A stretch of DNA of 64,000 bases from Diaporthe sp. PMI_573. Its lineage: Eukaryota; Ascomycota; Sordariomycetes; Diaporthales; Diaporthaceae. A program made the position numbers and the translations under genes. The notes below the pieces were generated by a model, which ran no database searches, was not told the DNA's origin, and saw only the letters and a list, made by a program, of their open reading frames with translations. The stretch spans positions 62,001 through 126,000 of the forward strand of contig JAJTUP010000064.1 in assembly GCA_021399435.1 (NCBI GenBank), in the 5' to 3' direction. This document shows positions 33,070 through 42,125 of the stretch, piece by piece (the first letter of the stretch is position 1; each line of letters begins with the position of its first letter).

Positions 33070-33477
33070 TTAGGTTCTTCGTGCCGCCTTGGCTGGCCTG
33101 TCAAGCTTCGGTATGCTTGACCAGCTGCTACAGGATGCTGTTGGCTCTTCTTTGGCGTCCTTCGCCTCCCCAGCTACATTGACGCCGGAATCAATCTTCT
33201 GTGCGTCCAGGACACCACTGGCGATATCACTGGCTCTGATGGGCCAGGCATTGGGGATTTGGAAGGAATGGAATTTGCCCTTCGTCTGAAAAAAGAAACA
33301 TATGTGCGCATCCGAGCATGATTCTGATAATATTTCACACCGCTTCTGAATATCGAAGGCCTGTTGCGCCATGGGCTTCTTGTCTTTCGAGTATTTTTGT
33401 GACATTTTGCGCTGTTTGTTTCCCGACTCGAGGTGGTGGATTGAAATTTGTTGGATTTGTCGATCCTTCAAAGTCAC
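33070..33477 (-). CDS. Small basic protein, weakly MADS-like
   Basis: A 135-residue frame contains QQAFDIQKRCEILSESCSDA followed by HICFFFQTKGKFHSF. The pattern K-R-x-x-x-L-x-x-x-C-x-A-x-I-x-x-F resembles the core of SRF/MADS domains, but the N-terminal DNA-contact arm is not convincing. The C-terminal part is Ala/Ser/Lys-rich without motif. It may be a fungal MADS-like orphan or a chance resemblance. Confidence 0.35.
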   Translation of the reverse strand: MTLKDRQIQQISIHHLESGNKQRKMSQKYSKDKKPMAQQAFDIQKRCEILSESCSDAHICFFFQTKGKFHSFQIPNAWPIRASDIASGVLDAQKIDSGVNVAGEAKDAKEEPTASCSSWSSIPKLDRPAKAARRT

Positions 33478-33736
33478 TTAAAAAGAAAAGGGGGACGAGA
33501 AAAATGTGAATTTATTTTGTCGGCCTTTGAATATATCATCAACATGCCTGAACCTTCAATGCTTCTACACGTAAAATCAAGCTCTAAAATACCAGCTTAC
33601 GTTGCTTCAGTACCGCCAATCTGCGTGTCGATCGCTTTCACTTAAAACCGAGCGAATGGACTGGTGACCTACCAGGGGTTCCGGAGTTTGAGGATTGTGG
33701 CCGCTATCGAAATTGTCCATCAGCGAATGCTACTCT

Positions 33737-36240
33737 CAGGGTTGGAAATCGATCGACTGATCGATTTGATCGATTCGATTAATCGATTCGATTTCGATTT
33801 CGATCGATCGATCCAACCTCTCAATCGATCGATATCATATCGATCAAACCTCCAATCGATCGATTTGATCGTCGATCACCACGTACTTCGGAGGTGTCCC
33901 GGGTAGGTTGCGCATGGCAGCTCATAGTATGATACGCGACGAATCTGTCGCCGGACGCGTCTACCCTGGCAAGTCGTCAGGGGCCCCAGGCAGCTACACG
34001 CGACGCGTGGCAGCAGGGAATGACCCAACGTATGAGCTGTCCTCTCTGTCCCGTGCCATTTGCAATTCCGCCAATGCCTGGCTCATTGGACTCTGTACGC
34101 GCCGCAACCAGGAATTATCTCGGGTCTTGGCTTGTCCGAGTAGAGCATATACAGGTTCGACCTTATCAGCCTCGCAGCATTCGATTTGACCTCCTCTACA
34201 CTGTTTGCGGACTCTTACCATCACTATGGACTCGTTTGATGAGGACATAGAGGCTGCCTCCTCCACGCCGCCGCCTTCCGAGCCGTCAACTAGTTCAGCC
34301 TCAACGAAATATGCACCCACCAGATTTCCAGATTATGAGGCTTGGACGACTGATAAATTCAGCCGGTTCCCCGCTTTCACGATAGGTCACGACCCTTCTC
34401 GAGAGCGGACATGGTGGTGGCAGTTTGGATTCAGAATGAAGGACAACAGGTCACGGCCCCACAAGATCGTATGGATCTGCGAGAGATGTTTCCTCCGGAA
34501 CAGGCCGAAGACTACAGATTATGTCTACATCGCTTCAACTGGCGGAGGCATTGTCCGACATCTGAGAAAGGAGCACAAGGTCGTGGTTTGTGTCATCCCT
34601 CCGTGTCCTATGTCCACGTCGTTCGATAATGTCCGCTAACTTGTCAGCCACCTTCGCAATTTGCAGGCCCCGTTGCCGGAAGTGGAGGTACAGAACGGAA
34701 TCTACTTGATATGCTTCGCGCCGATCCAACGAACCCTCGGGATCAAAGCCTTCTCGGCAATCTGCATACGCTGTTCGATGCGAAGATGAACCAACTACTC
34801 CTGCTCGACTGGTTTACATACCACAACCTCCCGTTCAATCTCGTAAACTCTGAACGCTTCAGACGACTGCTTCTCTACAACAACCCGTCTCTTCAGGAAG
34901 GGCAGATACCGAGCGGCAAGACGCTCGTGAATCTGCTAATAAACGAGTACAATCGCGCTCTTGGCCCGCTTCACGAGCTGCTTCAAAGAGCGAGAAGTAT
35001 GATTCACTTTACCTTTGATAGCTGGACTTCCCGACAAAACACATCATTCCTTGGTACCAACGCCCACTTCATCGACCAAGATTGGAAACAATGGAGAATA
35101 CTTTTGGCCTTGCCAGGTCTCAGGAAGCGCCATACCGGAGCAGCGCTTGCAGATGAAGTTGTAGATACAATATGCGCATTTGGTCTTCAAGACAGGTACA
35201 AAACTATGGCTAAATATCTTACCTGCCAAACTGACTCTGTTAACTTTTATTCGGCTTCAGGATCGGGTACTACACGCTTGACAGCGCTGCGAATAATGCT
35301 ACGGCTATGGAAGCACTTGGCACTGAGTTCGATTTCGACGGGGATGAGCGTCGCATCCGCTGCGCCCCTCATTTTCTGAATCTGACAGTCAGAGCCATGA
35401 TGTACGGCAGCAAAAGGGATAATTTCAACGAGCTGCTAGCTCACTGGGGCGAGAAGGATTTTATGACTGAAGAAGACGAGCAGCGAAGTTGTCCGAGGCT
35501 ATCGATGAGCTGGCGACGGACGACGACTTCAGGGAGCCGAGCATGGATGAAGTCTTCGAGCTCGAAACAGTCCCCGAGGAGAGTCAGCACCAGTATCCAG
35601 TCCCTGAGATTATTAACGCCGAGGAAGTGGACAAGTACCGCAAGTTTGGGCCGTTTGGCAAGCTACACAACATTGGCATCGCTCTTCGAACGATCAGTCA
35701 ACTTCTCGAGGACTTTTATGAAGCTCAACGGCAAACCGCCCCAACCGAACCTGTTCTTACGTGGGTTCAAAACGTCTGTACTCGCTGGCAATCCGACGAG
35801 GCAATGGCGTCGCGCGCTCTGCTGAAACGAGCAGCCTTAAACAGGATGCTTTGTATGATCGAGGAACGATGGGTTAGCCAAGGCGGCAAAGAAAAAGACA
35901 AACCAGCAATATTGAAAGAAAAACTTTCCCTTGAGGAATGGAAGGTTGTTGGTGCGGTTCAGAAGATCCTTCAACCATTCAAGGTCGCCTCAAGGCAACT
36001 GCAGGGCGGGGTATTGCTGGTGAACGGTCAACTTCAGGGGGGTTCGACGAGTACTTCCAAGTGGTGGAGATGCTCCTTGACCACCTCGAGCTGGCCGTTC
36101 AAGGGGTGATAATTGAAGAGAATGACGACCAGATCATGGAAGAGGTTCAACTGTTCGATGGTATTGATGCAAAGACCCGGAGGCTTTTGAAGGTTTACAT
36201 CAAGCTCGGATGGAAGAAGCTGAACGACTACTAAGTTATG
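33737..36240 (+). mobile_element. Decayed hAT element, left end and most of the transposase
   Basis: The left terminus CAGGGTTGGAAATCGATC starts at 33737 and is followed by about 150 bp of GATCGAT/ATCGATC/GATCAAAC repeats up to about 33885. A BED-type transposase gene begins at 34205. No right terminus was found; sequence after 36240 becomes scrambled. The end and BED finger match those at 7842 and 7080-7523, so both come from one subfamily. Confidence 0.75.
34205..36234 (+). pseudogene. hAT transposase, BED finger through core, C-terminus lost
   Basis: Pieces in order: acidic start, then [35 protein letters not shown] and HLRKEHK (BED finger). After an intron near 34640-34665 comes a long block with [17 protein letters not shown] (catalytic Asp). 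After intron 35200-35262 comes [20 protein letters not shown] (second Asp), then a frame change near 35480 into [26 protein letters not shown], and a block ending YIKLGWKKLNDY. A trace of the A-Y-V-A-A-V-V-F-H-P segment follows the stop, but the dimerization domain is missing. Dead element. Confidence 0.75.
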
Positions 36241-37580
36241 GCAAGCTGACCTCTACTGCCTATGTAGCGGCAGTTGTATTCCACCCCTGCAAGAAATGGC
36301 GAACTCTAGAATCAGACCTCGGAATGGAAGAGGACGTATGAGAGAAGCTTAACGGCCATCTGGGAAGAGAAGTACAAGAACAAGGCTCATGGGGCAGATT
36401 CTAATGACGCCTCAGCAGCTGGGACTACTAGTGCCTTGGACCTGGCACTGTGGTGGTTATCGGTGCTGGCTGTGCAATGTCCACCCATCAAAGAAGTCGA
36501 AGTTATGCCTCAATGGGCGCAAAATCGCCAGCGACCAGCGTGACTCTGGTAGATCTCGAAGCCCAAAGAGAGGATCATGAGCAAGATCGCAGCAGCATAC
36601 AGGCAAGAACTTCCAACCGCAAGGCCGATACCTTAGACCTAGCGACAGCGACCGCAGTCCACGGAGACATCCGGTCCTGGGCAGTCATTCACATCAGATA
36701 CCTCATCTCCTGCACCTAAGCGTCGACGCCGAGATTCTCACAATTATCAAGAATTTGGTTCAGACACAGAACTCAACAGCTCCCAAGCTACGGATGACTA
36801 CAAGCTCTCGTTTTACAAACAGTGAACGGGCCTGTGTGTTGAGCCGATACCTTCGCCGTTCTTTACAAATATCCCCACCAGAATTCTCCTGCGATGTCTT
36901 TTTGTCAATTTGGGACCAAGACTGGATTTTTCTAAGGTAGTCAATGGTGGACTTCATAGTTTTATTGATCGTCATGTCGTGAATATCTTCAGGAGCCGTC
37001 AAGCTGCAACTTCACTCTATTTTTCTTGTTCTCCCAGTGGTTCTTGAGAATCTCAAAGTCTTTCTTCGTGAAATTTTTTATGCAACTTGACTGAACCTGC
37101 GAATGGCCACAAACCGAGGGAGTAAGCTTATGACAATACACCATCGCATTGGTCATCCTTCATCAGCCGTCATCTATGCAGCTTTTCTTGCATCAGCAGG
37201 GTCCCTGTTGGCAACGGTTGTTCCAACTGCCTCCTCTTCAGCCTGTTTAGCTGTGCTATCAGTGTTTTTGGCGTGGGATAACTGCAGCAACATCAAATAG
37301 TAGGGCGTGCACTTGTTTTTAATTTTAGCCGAAGATCACAGAAGTACTCACAAGCCTAAGCACAATAATCTTGAAGAACACTGATTTGTGATTCGTGACC
37401 TCGTGGAACTCCATGACTCTTTTTTGAAGCACCGTACTTTACTTACAGACCATTCCTACCAACATGTATCATAAACTGTATGTATTGGCAACTAGGCTAC
37501 ACCACGTCTACTGACAGTTGACGTTACCAAATCTGGAATTGGTACTCTGTGGATATGAAAGTAACCCTAGGAATCCAGTA
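36241..37580. other. Scrambled hAT remnant and unassigned sequence
   Basis: From 36260 to 36310 a trace of the hAT A-V-V-F-H-P-x-x-K-W segment is visible. Further on there are only short frames, none assignable. Confidence 0.35.
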
Positions 37581-37739
37581 TCATCCCGTCAATTTCTCAC
37601 TATTAGTTAGACTAGCATCCTCTGCCTGTTGAGGTCCCGCAGCTGTATCATTCTCGTTTACCCATACCAACTCAGGGTGTTGGGCAGTGGAGGTCATAAT
37701 CGTGCCAGCCGGAGCGTTTTGTCCATTACCTGGGTCTGC

Positions 37740-38432
37740 TTATAGCTCTGGCATTTGACTATGCCTGTCGAGAACGAACTTATACACTACGTCTGTAGAC
37801 TGCGGGATACGCGAATTTTCGTTGTCAGATGAGGTCCTTGCTCCGCTTATTGATTTATAGCTGTAGAATTCCTCGGAATGGTGGCTGCTAGCGAAAAGGA
37901 GAAGACTGTGGCGAGTGCGACTGTTGAGAGCTTTGATTCTTGATGTAATAGCACTGACTGATCGGTCATCAAGGCGTCTTGAATCGTAGATCTGTTGACT
38001 ACTGAAGTCCATTCGCTTGAGCTCAATCAGCGTTTCATCCTCCTCTGCCGACCACCGACCATATCTGTGGACTATGGCAACTGGTGTGAGGAACTCAAAG
38101 TGCTGAACTTGATAAGTAGAAGCATCAAATAATTGAATCAGGACGTAGTGACTCTTCTCGCCTGCTAATTCGACCTCGATAGGAATAACTCCCCAGTGGG
38201 TGTGGAAATGGAGCAAGCCATTTATACTATGGTTGTCTTCAAGGATTCGTGCCCATCCAGACCTGCTTGTCTGAGATTTCGTGGTCCAGAAATGTGTGTA
38301 GCCATTCGTTTTAGTGAAAGTTACATGCCGCATCAATCCGGATTTCTGTGACACTAGTCCGTCCAGTGTGACATGAGCATTGGGAATCCCCTGGCCAAGA
38401 GCATTAATTACTCTGCAGATGAGCGACACCAT
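37740..38432 (-). CDS. Beta-sandwich plus Myb-like protein, paralogue B (shortened by a nonsense change)
   Basis: This 230-residue single-exon protein is about three quarters identical by eye to the divergent gene at 38990-39793. Residues 4-28 (LICRVINALGQGIPNAHVTL) look like the start of a transthyretin/carboxypeptidase-regulatory-like beta-sandwich, and the domain runs to about residue 115 (HFEFLTPV). It is followed by a Myb/SANT-like unit (YGRWSAEEDETLIELK ... RSVSAITSRIKAL). The stop TAA at 37740 replaces the CAA of the paralogue. The same frame then stays open to a TGA at 37581 and encodes ELVWVNENDTAAGP, matching the other copy's tail. The protein has thus lost about 50 C-terminal residues. 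Likely nuclear if the Myb unit binds DNA; function unknown. Confidence 0.75.
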   Translation of the reverse strand: MVSLICRVINALGQGIPNAHVTLDGLVSQKSGLMRHVTFTKTNGYTHFWTTKSQTSRSGWARILEDNHSINGLLHFHTHWGVIPIEVELAGEKSHYVLIQLFDASTYQVQHFEFLTPVAIVHRYGRWSAEEDETLIELKRMDFSSQQIYDSRRLDDRSVSAITSRIKALNSRTRHSLLLFASSHHSEEFYSYKSISGARTSSDNENSRIPQSTDVVYKFVLDRHSQMPEL

Positions 38433-38989
38433 GCTGAGTCTGAAAGCAGAAGAACAGTAGACGACGAGAGGTATTCAGTTAATCTATAGACTGGGTTCAA
38501 TTTAAGTTGATTAAGTAGTGCTGTACTGTACCATATTTTATGTATATCATTTGTGTCATATTTATACAGTGTTGCGTCTCGGGATGGTGTGGCAAGAAAC
38601 ATGATCCCGCGGGTGGCGTTTCAAAGACGGTGATGTCAAGAACTACTATCAAGTTGGCTTTGCACCAGTCTAAAGGTCCAGGATCAGATCTAAGCGGTGC
38701 GATATTGTACAGGTACTTTCCGTTTAGCTCTTCCGCAATTTCTATCACCCATTAAAATTTCACAATGTACTTCCACGTTGCGGAATAGCAAGAAAAGAAC
38801 CTTTCCCAACTTTAGCGGTACATGACAAAGTACAGTCGTTCAAATAATTGACACAGACTTTAGAAAGAACCGAGCCATGCTGTATAAATAATTAGTTGGC
38901 CACTTGAAATGTTATAAAACCAGTCTAGAGAATTCAGTACATAAAAGAATATCTTTGATTTTCTGCTCGTCTCCTCTTACCATCTAAAC
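38433..38989. promoter_or_regulatory. 557-bp divergent promoter between the two paralogues
   Basis: It separates the start codons of the inverted gene pair. Similar words (AACCCAGTCTATAGA and AAACCAGTCTAGAGA) lie some 50-100 bp upstream of each ATG, so the duplication included proximal promoter sequence. No TATA box was assigned. Confidence 0.5.
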
Positions 38990-39793
38990 ATGGCGCCGCT
39001 CATCTGTAGAGTAATTAACGCACTTGGACAAGGTATACCCAATGCTTATGTTACTCTCGACCATCTACCATCAAGCAAACCCGGATGGAGGCGGAACGTG
39101 ACTTTCACTGAGACAAATGGCTTCACACATTTCTGGACCACCAAATCTGAGACAAGCAGATCAGGATGGGCACGTGTCTTAGAGGACAATAATGGTATAA
39201 ATGGCCTGCTCCATATCCACACCCACTGGGGCATCATTCCTATTGAGGTTGAATTAGCAGGAGAGAGGAGTCACTATGGCCTGATTCAATTATTTGACCC
39301 TTCGACTTATCAAGTCCAACATTTCGACTTCCTCACCCCTGTTTCTGTTGTCCAGCGATATGGTCAATGGTCGGCAGAGGAGGATAAAACGTTGATTGAG
39401 CTCAAGCAAGAGGGCTTGAATAGTCAGGAGATCTACGATTCAAGACGCCTTGTTGACCGATCAGTGAGTGCTATCACGTCAAGAACCAAAGCTCTCAGCG
39501 GTCGCACCCGCCACAAACTACTTCTTTTCGCATGGAGCCATCATTCCGAAGACCTCAGGCTGTGCAGCCAAAGCGAAAAGAACACCCTTTCTGAAGAGCA
39601 AATTTCTCGCAACCTCCAGTCTCAAGTCCCAGCGTATAGGTTCGTCTCAGACAGCCATAGCCAATTGCCAGAGCTGCAAACAGACCCAGTCACCCAACAA
39701 AATGCTCAGGGCGGTACGATTGCGCCCTCCACTACAGTATATAATGAGTTGGTGTGGGTAAACGAGAATGACCTAGCTGCAGACCCTGAGTGA
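38990..39793 (+). CDS. Beta-sandwich plus Myb-like protein, paralogue A
   Basis: A 267-residue single exon starts with MAPLICRVINALGQGIPNAY, an Ig-like/transthyretin-type strand pattern with a Gly-x-Pro-x-Ala turn as in carboxypeptidase regulatory domains. The domain ends at about residue 117 (FDFLTPVS). Residues about 122-165 form a Myb/SANT-like unit (QRYGQWSAEEDKTLIELKQE, then RSVSAITSRTKALSGR): first Trp, acidic helix 1, then a basic recognition helix. The Ser/Gln-rich tail ends ELVWVNENDLAADPE. There is no signal peptide. The domain combination is one I do not know from a named family; the close inverted partner and lack of transposon ends suggest a local duplication. Confidence 0.8.
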   Translation: MAPLICRVINALGQGIPNAYVTLDHLPSSKPGWRRNVTFTETNGFTHFWTTKSETSRSGWARVLEDNNGINGLLHIHTHWGIIPIEVELAGERSHYGLIQLFDPSTYQVQHFDFLTPVSVVQRYGQWSAEEDKTLIELKQEGLNSQEIYDSRRLVDRSVSAITSRTKALSGRTRHKLLLFAWSHHSEDLRLCSQSEKNTLSEEQISRNLQSQVPAYRFVSDSHSQLPELQTDPVTQQNAQGGTIAPSTTVYNELVWVNENDLAADPE

Positions 39794-40394
39794 GGCGTAG
39801 CATGCTGGTTCAACAGTGGCCGTGAAAACAGATAAGGTTTTACAACGCATTCAGATATGTCACCTACGTCCACGCTTGCTAGGTGTTAGCCTTTACGATA
39901 GTCAGCTGCATGGAGTTGGCCTAGATGATTCTGATGGGCCAGGGTTGTATGAGTCACAGCTGAGTCCCGAACTGTAGAAGAATTGAACAAATTAATAAAT
40001 GCAATCCTACAAATACGTCGAATTTGCGTATTTTCTACAAGTTGCTCCCAGAGGCTGAAAGCCTCTTGACCCGCTCCAAACTCCCCACTGTAGCTTGAAA
40101 GCTTAGAGGTGTCACGGCCGGTGCGAGATGCAGCATGGGAGCTGGGTCTATTGGCGCTATCAACGAAGATTCTAAGCTGAGGAGAGGAGAAGAAAGGGGA
40201 GAGCGAAGCTCTGGCGGTCTCTGGATCGCGAAGTCTTGACGCGAACTGTGGGGCTAAGGGTTAGGGTCCTTGTGACGGCCAGGTGGCTTGCCTACCGTGG
40301 CTGCCGTCACATGTTTAACATAGGGTAGCAACATTGCCAGGCTCTGTTAGAGGCATTCTGCCAAAATATATGGGCGCCCTTAACTACCCCACTT
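39794..40394. other. No gene seen
   Basis: This 3' flank of paralogue A and a GC-variable stretch contain no assignable frame. GGGTTAGGGT near 40256 is isolated. Confidence 0.4.
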
Positions 40395-40526
40395 CTAATC
40401 CACGCAAATCCACGTCGAGTGGATTGGGTGGATTAGCCAATCCACTGGGATTTTGCCAGTGGAGTGGACAGTGGAATCCACGAGTGGATCCACTACGTGG
40501 ATTGGGTGGAGTGGCTTTCAACCCTG
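40395..40526. repeat. hAT right end with GTGGATT/CCAATCC repeats
   Basis: It ends at 40526 in GAGTGGCTTTCAACCCTG, identical to the end at 2840. It is filled with AATCCAC and GTGGATT words. The following octamer TGCAGTGG would be the target duplication; no partner was found to the left. Confidence 0.65.
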
Positions 40527-40559
40527 TGCAGTGGTTGCAAGGTGCCAAACAAGGGCTCC

Positions 40560-41035
40560 AATCCTACTTCGATAAATGGTATCCTGCATCAGCCTCGTCA
40601 GCTTCGCCGTCGCCAATTCAACCTCAACAGCCCCGGACGCAAAAGGAACCGGATCGATTCCTTCAATTCGTCAAAAGCAGGTCAAAGCAGCAGCGGGTTA
40701 ATATCGGCGGCGAGCTTGACAGGTATTTTCGGCTCGGCCAACAGGACGTTGAGGATCCTATTCAATGGTGGCGTGACCGGCAGAACCTGTTTCCGCGATT
40801 GAGTCAACTTGCTTTAGATATCTTTGCTATTCCAGCGATGGCAGCAGGCTGCGAGCGTGCCTTTAGTCAAGCGAAGCTCGTGATGACGTCACAGAGGCTA
40901 TCAATGAGGCCGACGACACTCGAGGCAGTCCAATGCTTGAAGAACTGGCTTCGACGCTCTTGTATAACTTTGGGCTGTTACTTTAGTGTTCAAGGTAGCA
41001 AAGAGGACGAAGGACGGGCGTCAGTACCGATATGA
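40560..41035 (+). pseudogene. hAT transposase C-terminal fragment
   Basis: The plus frame has PIQWWRDRQNLFPRLSQLAL, then DIFAIPAMAAGCERAFSQAK and AVQCLKNWLRRSCITLG, the hAT dimerization signature. The frame is open into the preceding repeat end, but that part is not transposase. Upstream domains are missing. Confidence 0.75.
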
Positions 41036-41141
41036 GCCCCATATAGCCACATAAGGTACCGTCAGGCACCAGCAACGGCCTCTGAGAAGGAGATCGCTGC
41101 TAGCAATTTTGCTTGCCAAGCCCTGGACCCCTGTTCAGCTT

Positions 41142-41255
41142 GCAATTCATTCAATCCAATCCAATTCAAGCCAATTCAGGGCTTTACTGCTCAAGGCAAT
41201 CCAAGTTGAAGGGTCGACTTGGATTGAATTGAATTGTGTGCAGCGCTGGCACTGT
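41142..41255. repeat. CAATTCAA/ATTGAATTG repeat block, probable hAT end
   Basis: Direct and inverted copies of CAATTCAA, CAATCCAA and ATTGAATTG fill about 100 bp directly downstream of the hAT fragment. The block ends near GCGCTGGCACTG at about 41255, beyond which P450 coding sequence begins. Similar words occur at 16960-16998. Confidence 0.5.
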
Positions 41256-41261
41256 TTTCCA

Positions 41262-41620
41262 AATGGCTCGGAAGCATTAATAGTCCGTTTTGGACCGCCA
41301 GTGGTATACCTGATGAACTAGAAAAGCATCCAGTTGAAGCGTTCTGGGCGGAAAGGTTCCTCGATGATCAGAGGAAGGCGCTGGTCAACGCGGGGCTGGC
41401 TGAAAACTGGTTCCCGTTTGGCGGAGGGGCCTCAAGATGCCCTTGGGAAAGCCTTGCAAAACACACAATCCTTGGTTCTGCGGCCATGATTTTAACGATT
41501 CTGGATATGGAGCTGTCGGATCCCGCTGCCGCGACGCAGGTCGGGTCACAGCACCGCACATTCCCATTTGGGTCACGTGCTTTTGACAGACGAATACCTA
41601 TTGTCGTCTGCTTAAAAACT
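41262..41620 (+). pseudogene. Cytochrome P450 C-terminal fragment
   Basis: The plus frame contains HPVEAFWAERFLDDQRKA and then WFPFGGGASRCPWESLAKH, the P450 haem-binding loop F-G-G-G-x-x-x-C with the Cys ligand present. The Gly normally following C-P is Trp here. Next come TILGSAAMILTILDMEL and HRTFPFGSRAFDRRIPIVV. Only about the last 115 residues of a roughly 500-residue enzyme remain. It is bounded on the left by hAT end sequence and on the right by the tail-to-tail Gfo/Idh fragment. Confidence 0.8.
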
Positions 41621-42125
41621 CGACGACGCGGCCGAGCTGGTTCTCGGCCAGGATCCTCTTGAGGGTCACAAAGTCGGCGTCCCAGCGTCGGTTTTGGAAC
41701 ACAGTCAGGACCTTGCCCTTGTCCTTGGCGAGGGCGATCAGCTCGTCGCATTCTTTGCTCGAAGGGCAGAATGGCTTTTCGACAACCACTGGAGGGGGAC
41801 GATTTATTCGTCAGCACATTTTCTCCCTGAGACCATGGGCAGATACACACTTGCCGTGCTTGCCGGCATTGAGAGCCGCTGCCACCAGCTCGAAGTGTGT
41901 GACCGGAGGAGTAGAGACGACAACCACGTCCACCCTCTCATCTGCCAGGAGCTCCGTGGGCGAGCGGTATATGGTGGCTTCTGGGTGCTGCTCTCGTGCC
42001 TCGTTCCCGGACCGTTGCACGATAGCTCGGAGCTCGAAGCCCGGATTCGACTGGATGTATGGGATCTGGAAAACCTTGGCAGAAAGGCCGTAGCCGATAA
42101 CACCGACCTGATACTTCTTCGACAT
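41598..42125 (-). pseudogene. Gfo/Idh/MocA oxidoreductase, N-terminal NAD-binding half
   Basis: From ATG 42125 the protein begins KYQVGVIGYGLSAKVFQIPY (Rossmann G-x-G-x-x-A), then VDVVVVSTPPVTHFELVAAA. It continues across an intron to the family's K-H-V-V-V-E-K-P-F motif and FQNRRWDADF. Intron 41854-41789 (66 bp) appears to be of the rare GC-AG class: exon end ..AAGCACG, donor GCAAGTGTG, acceptor CTCCAG; this choice restores the consensus AGKHVVVEKPF exactly. The protein stops at 41598 after about 153 of the usual 350 residues, where P450 sequence in the other orientation begins, so the gene is truncated. Confidence 0.8.

Noticed and set aside
33070..33477. Firm MADS-box transcription factor call
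   Set aside because: Only the second half of the pattern is present; the DNA-contacting N-terminal arm is not convincing, so it was kept as weakly MADS-like.
33754..33885. ATCGATCG-rich block that might be taken for a microsatellite or CRISPR-like array
   Set aside because: The words are irregularly spaced and in both orientations, directly inside a hAT terminus (CAGGGTTGG at 33737); they fit subterminal repeats. No CRISPR array is expected or seen in this fungal sequence.
40252..40268. GGGTTAGGGT resembling fungal telomere repeats (TTAGGG)
   Set aside because: Only about one and a half units, isolated and not at a sequence end; not evidence of a telomere.
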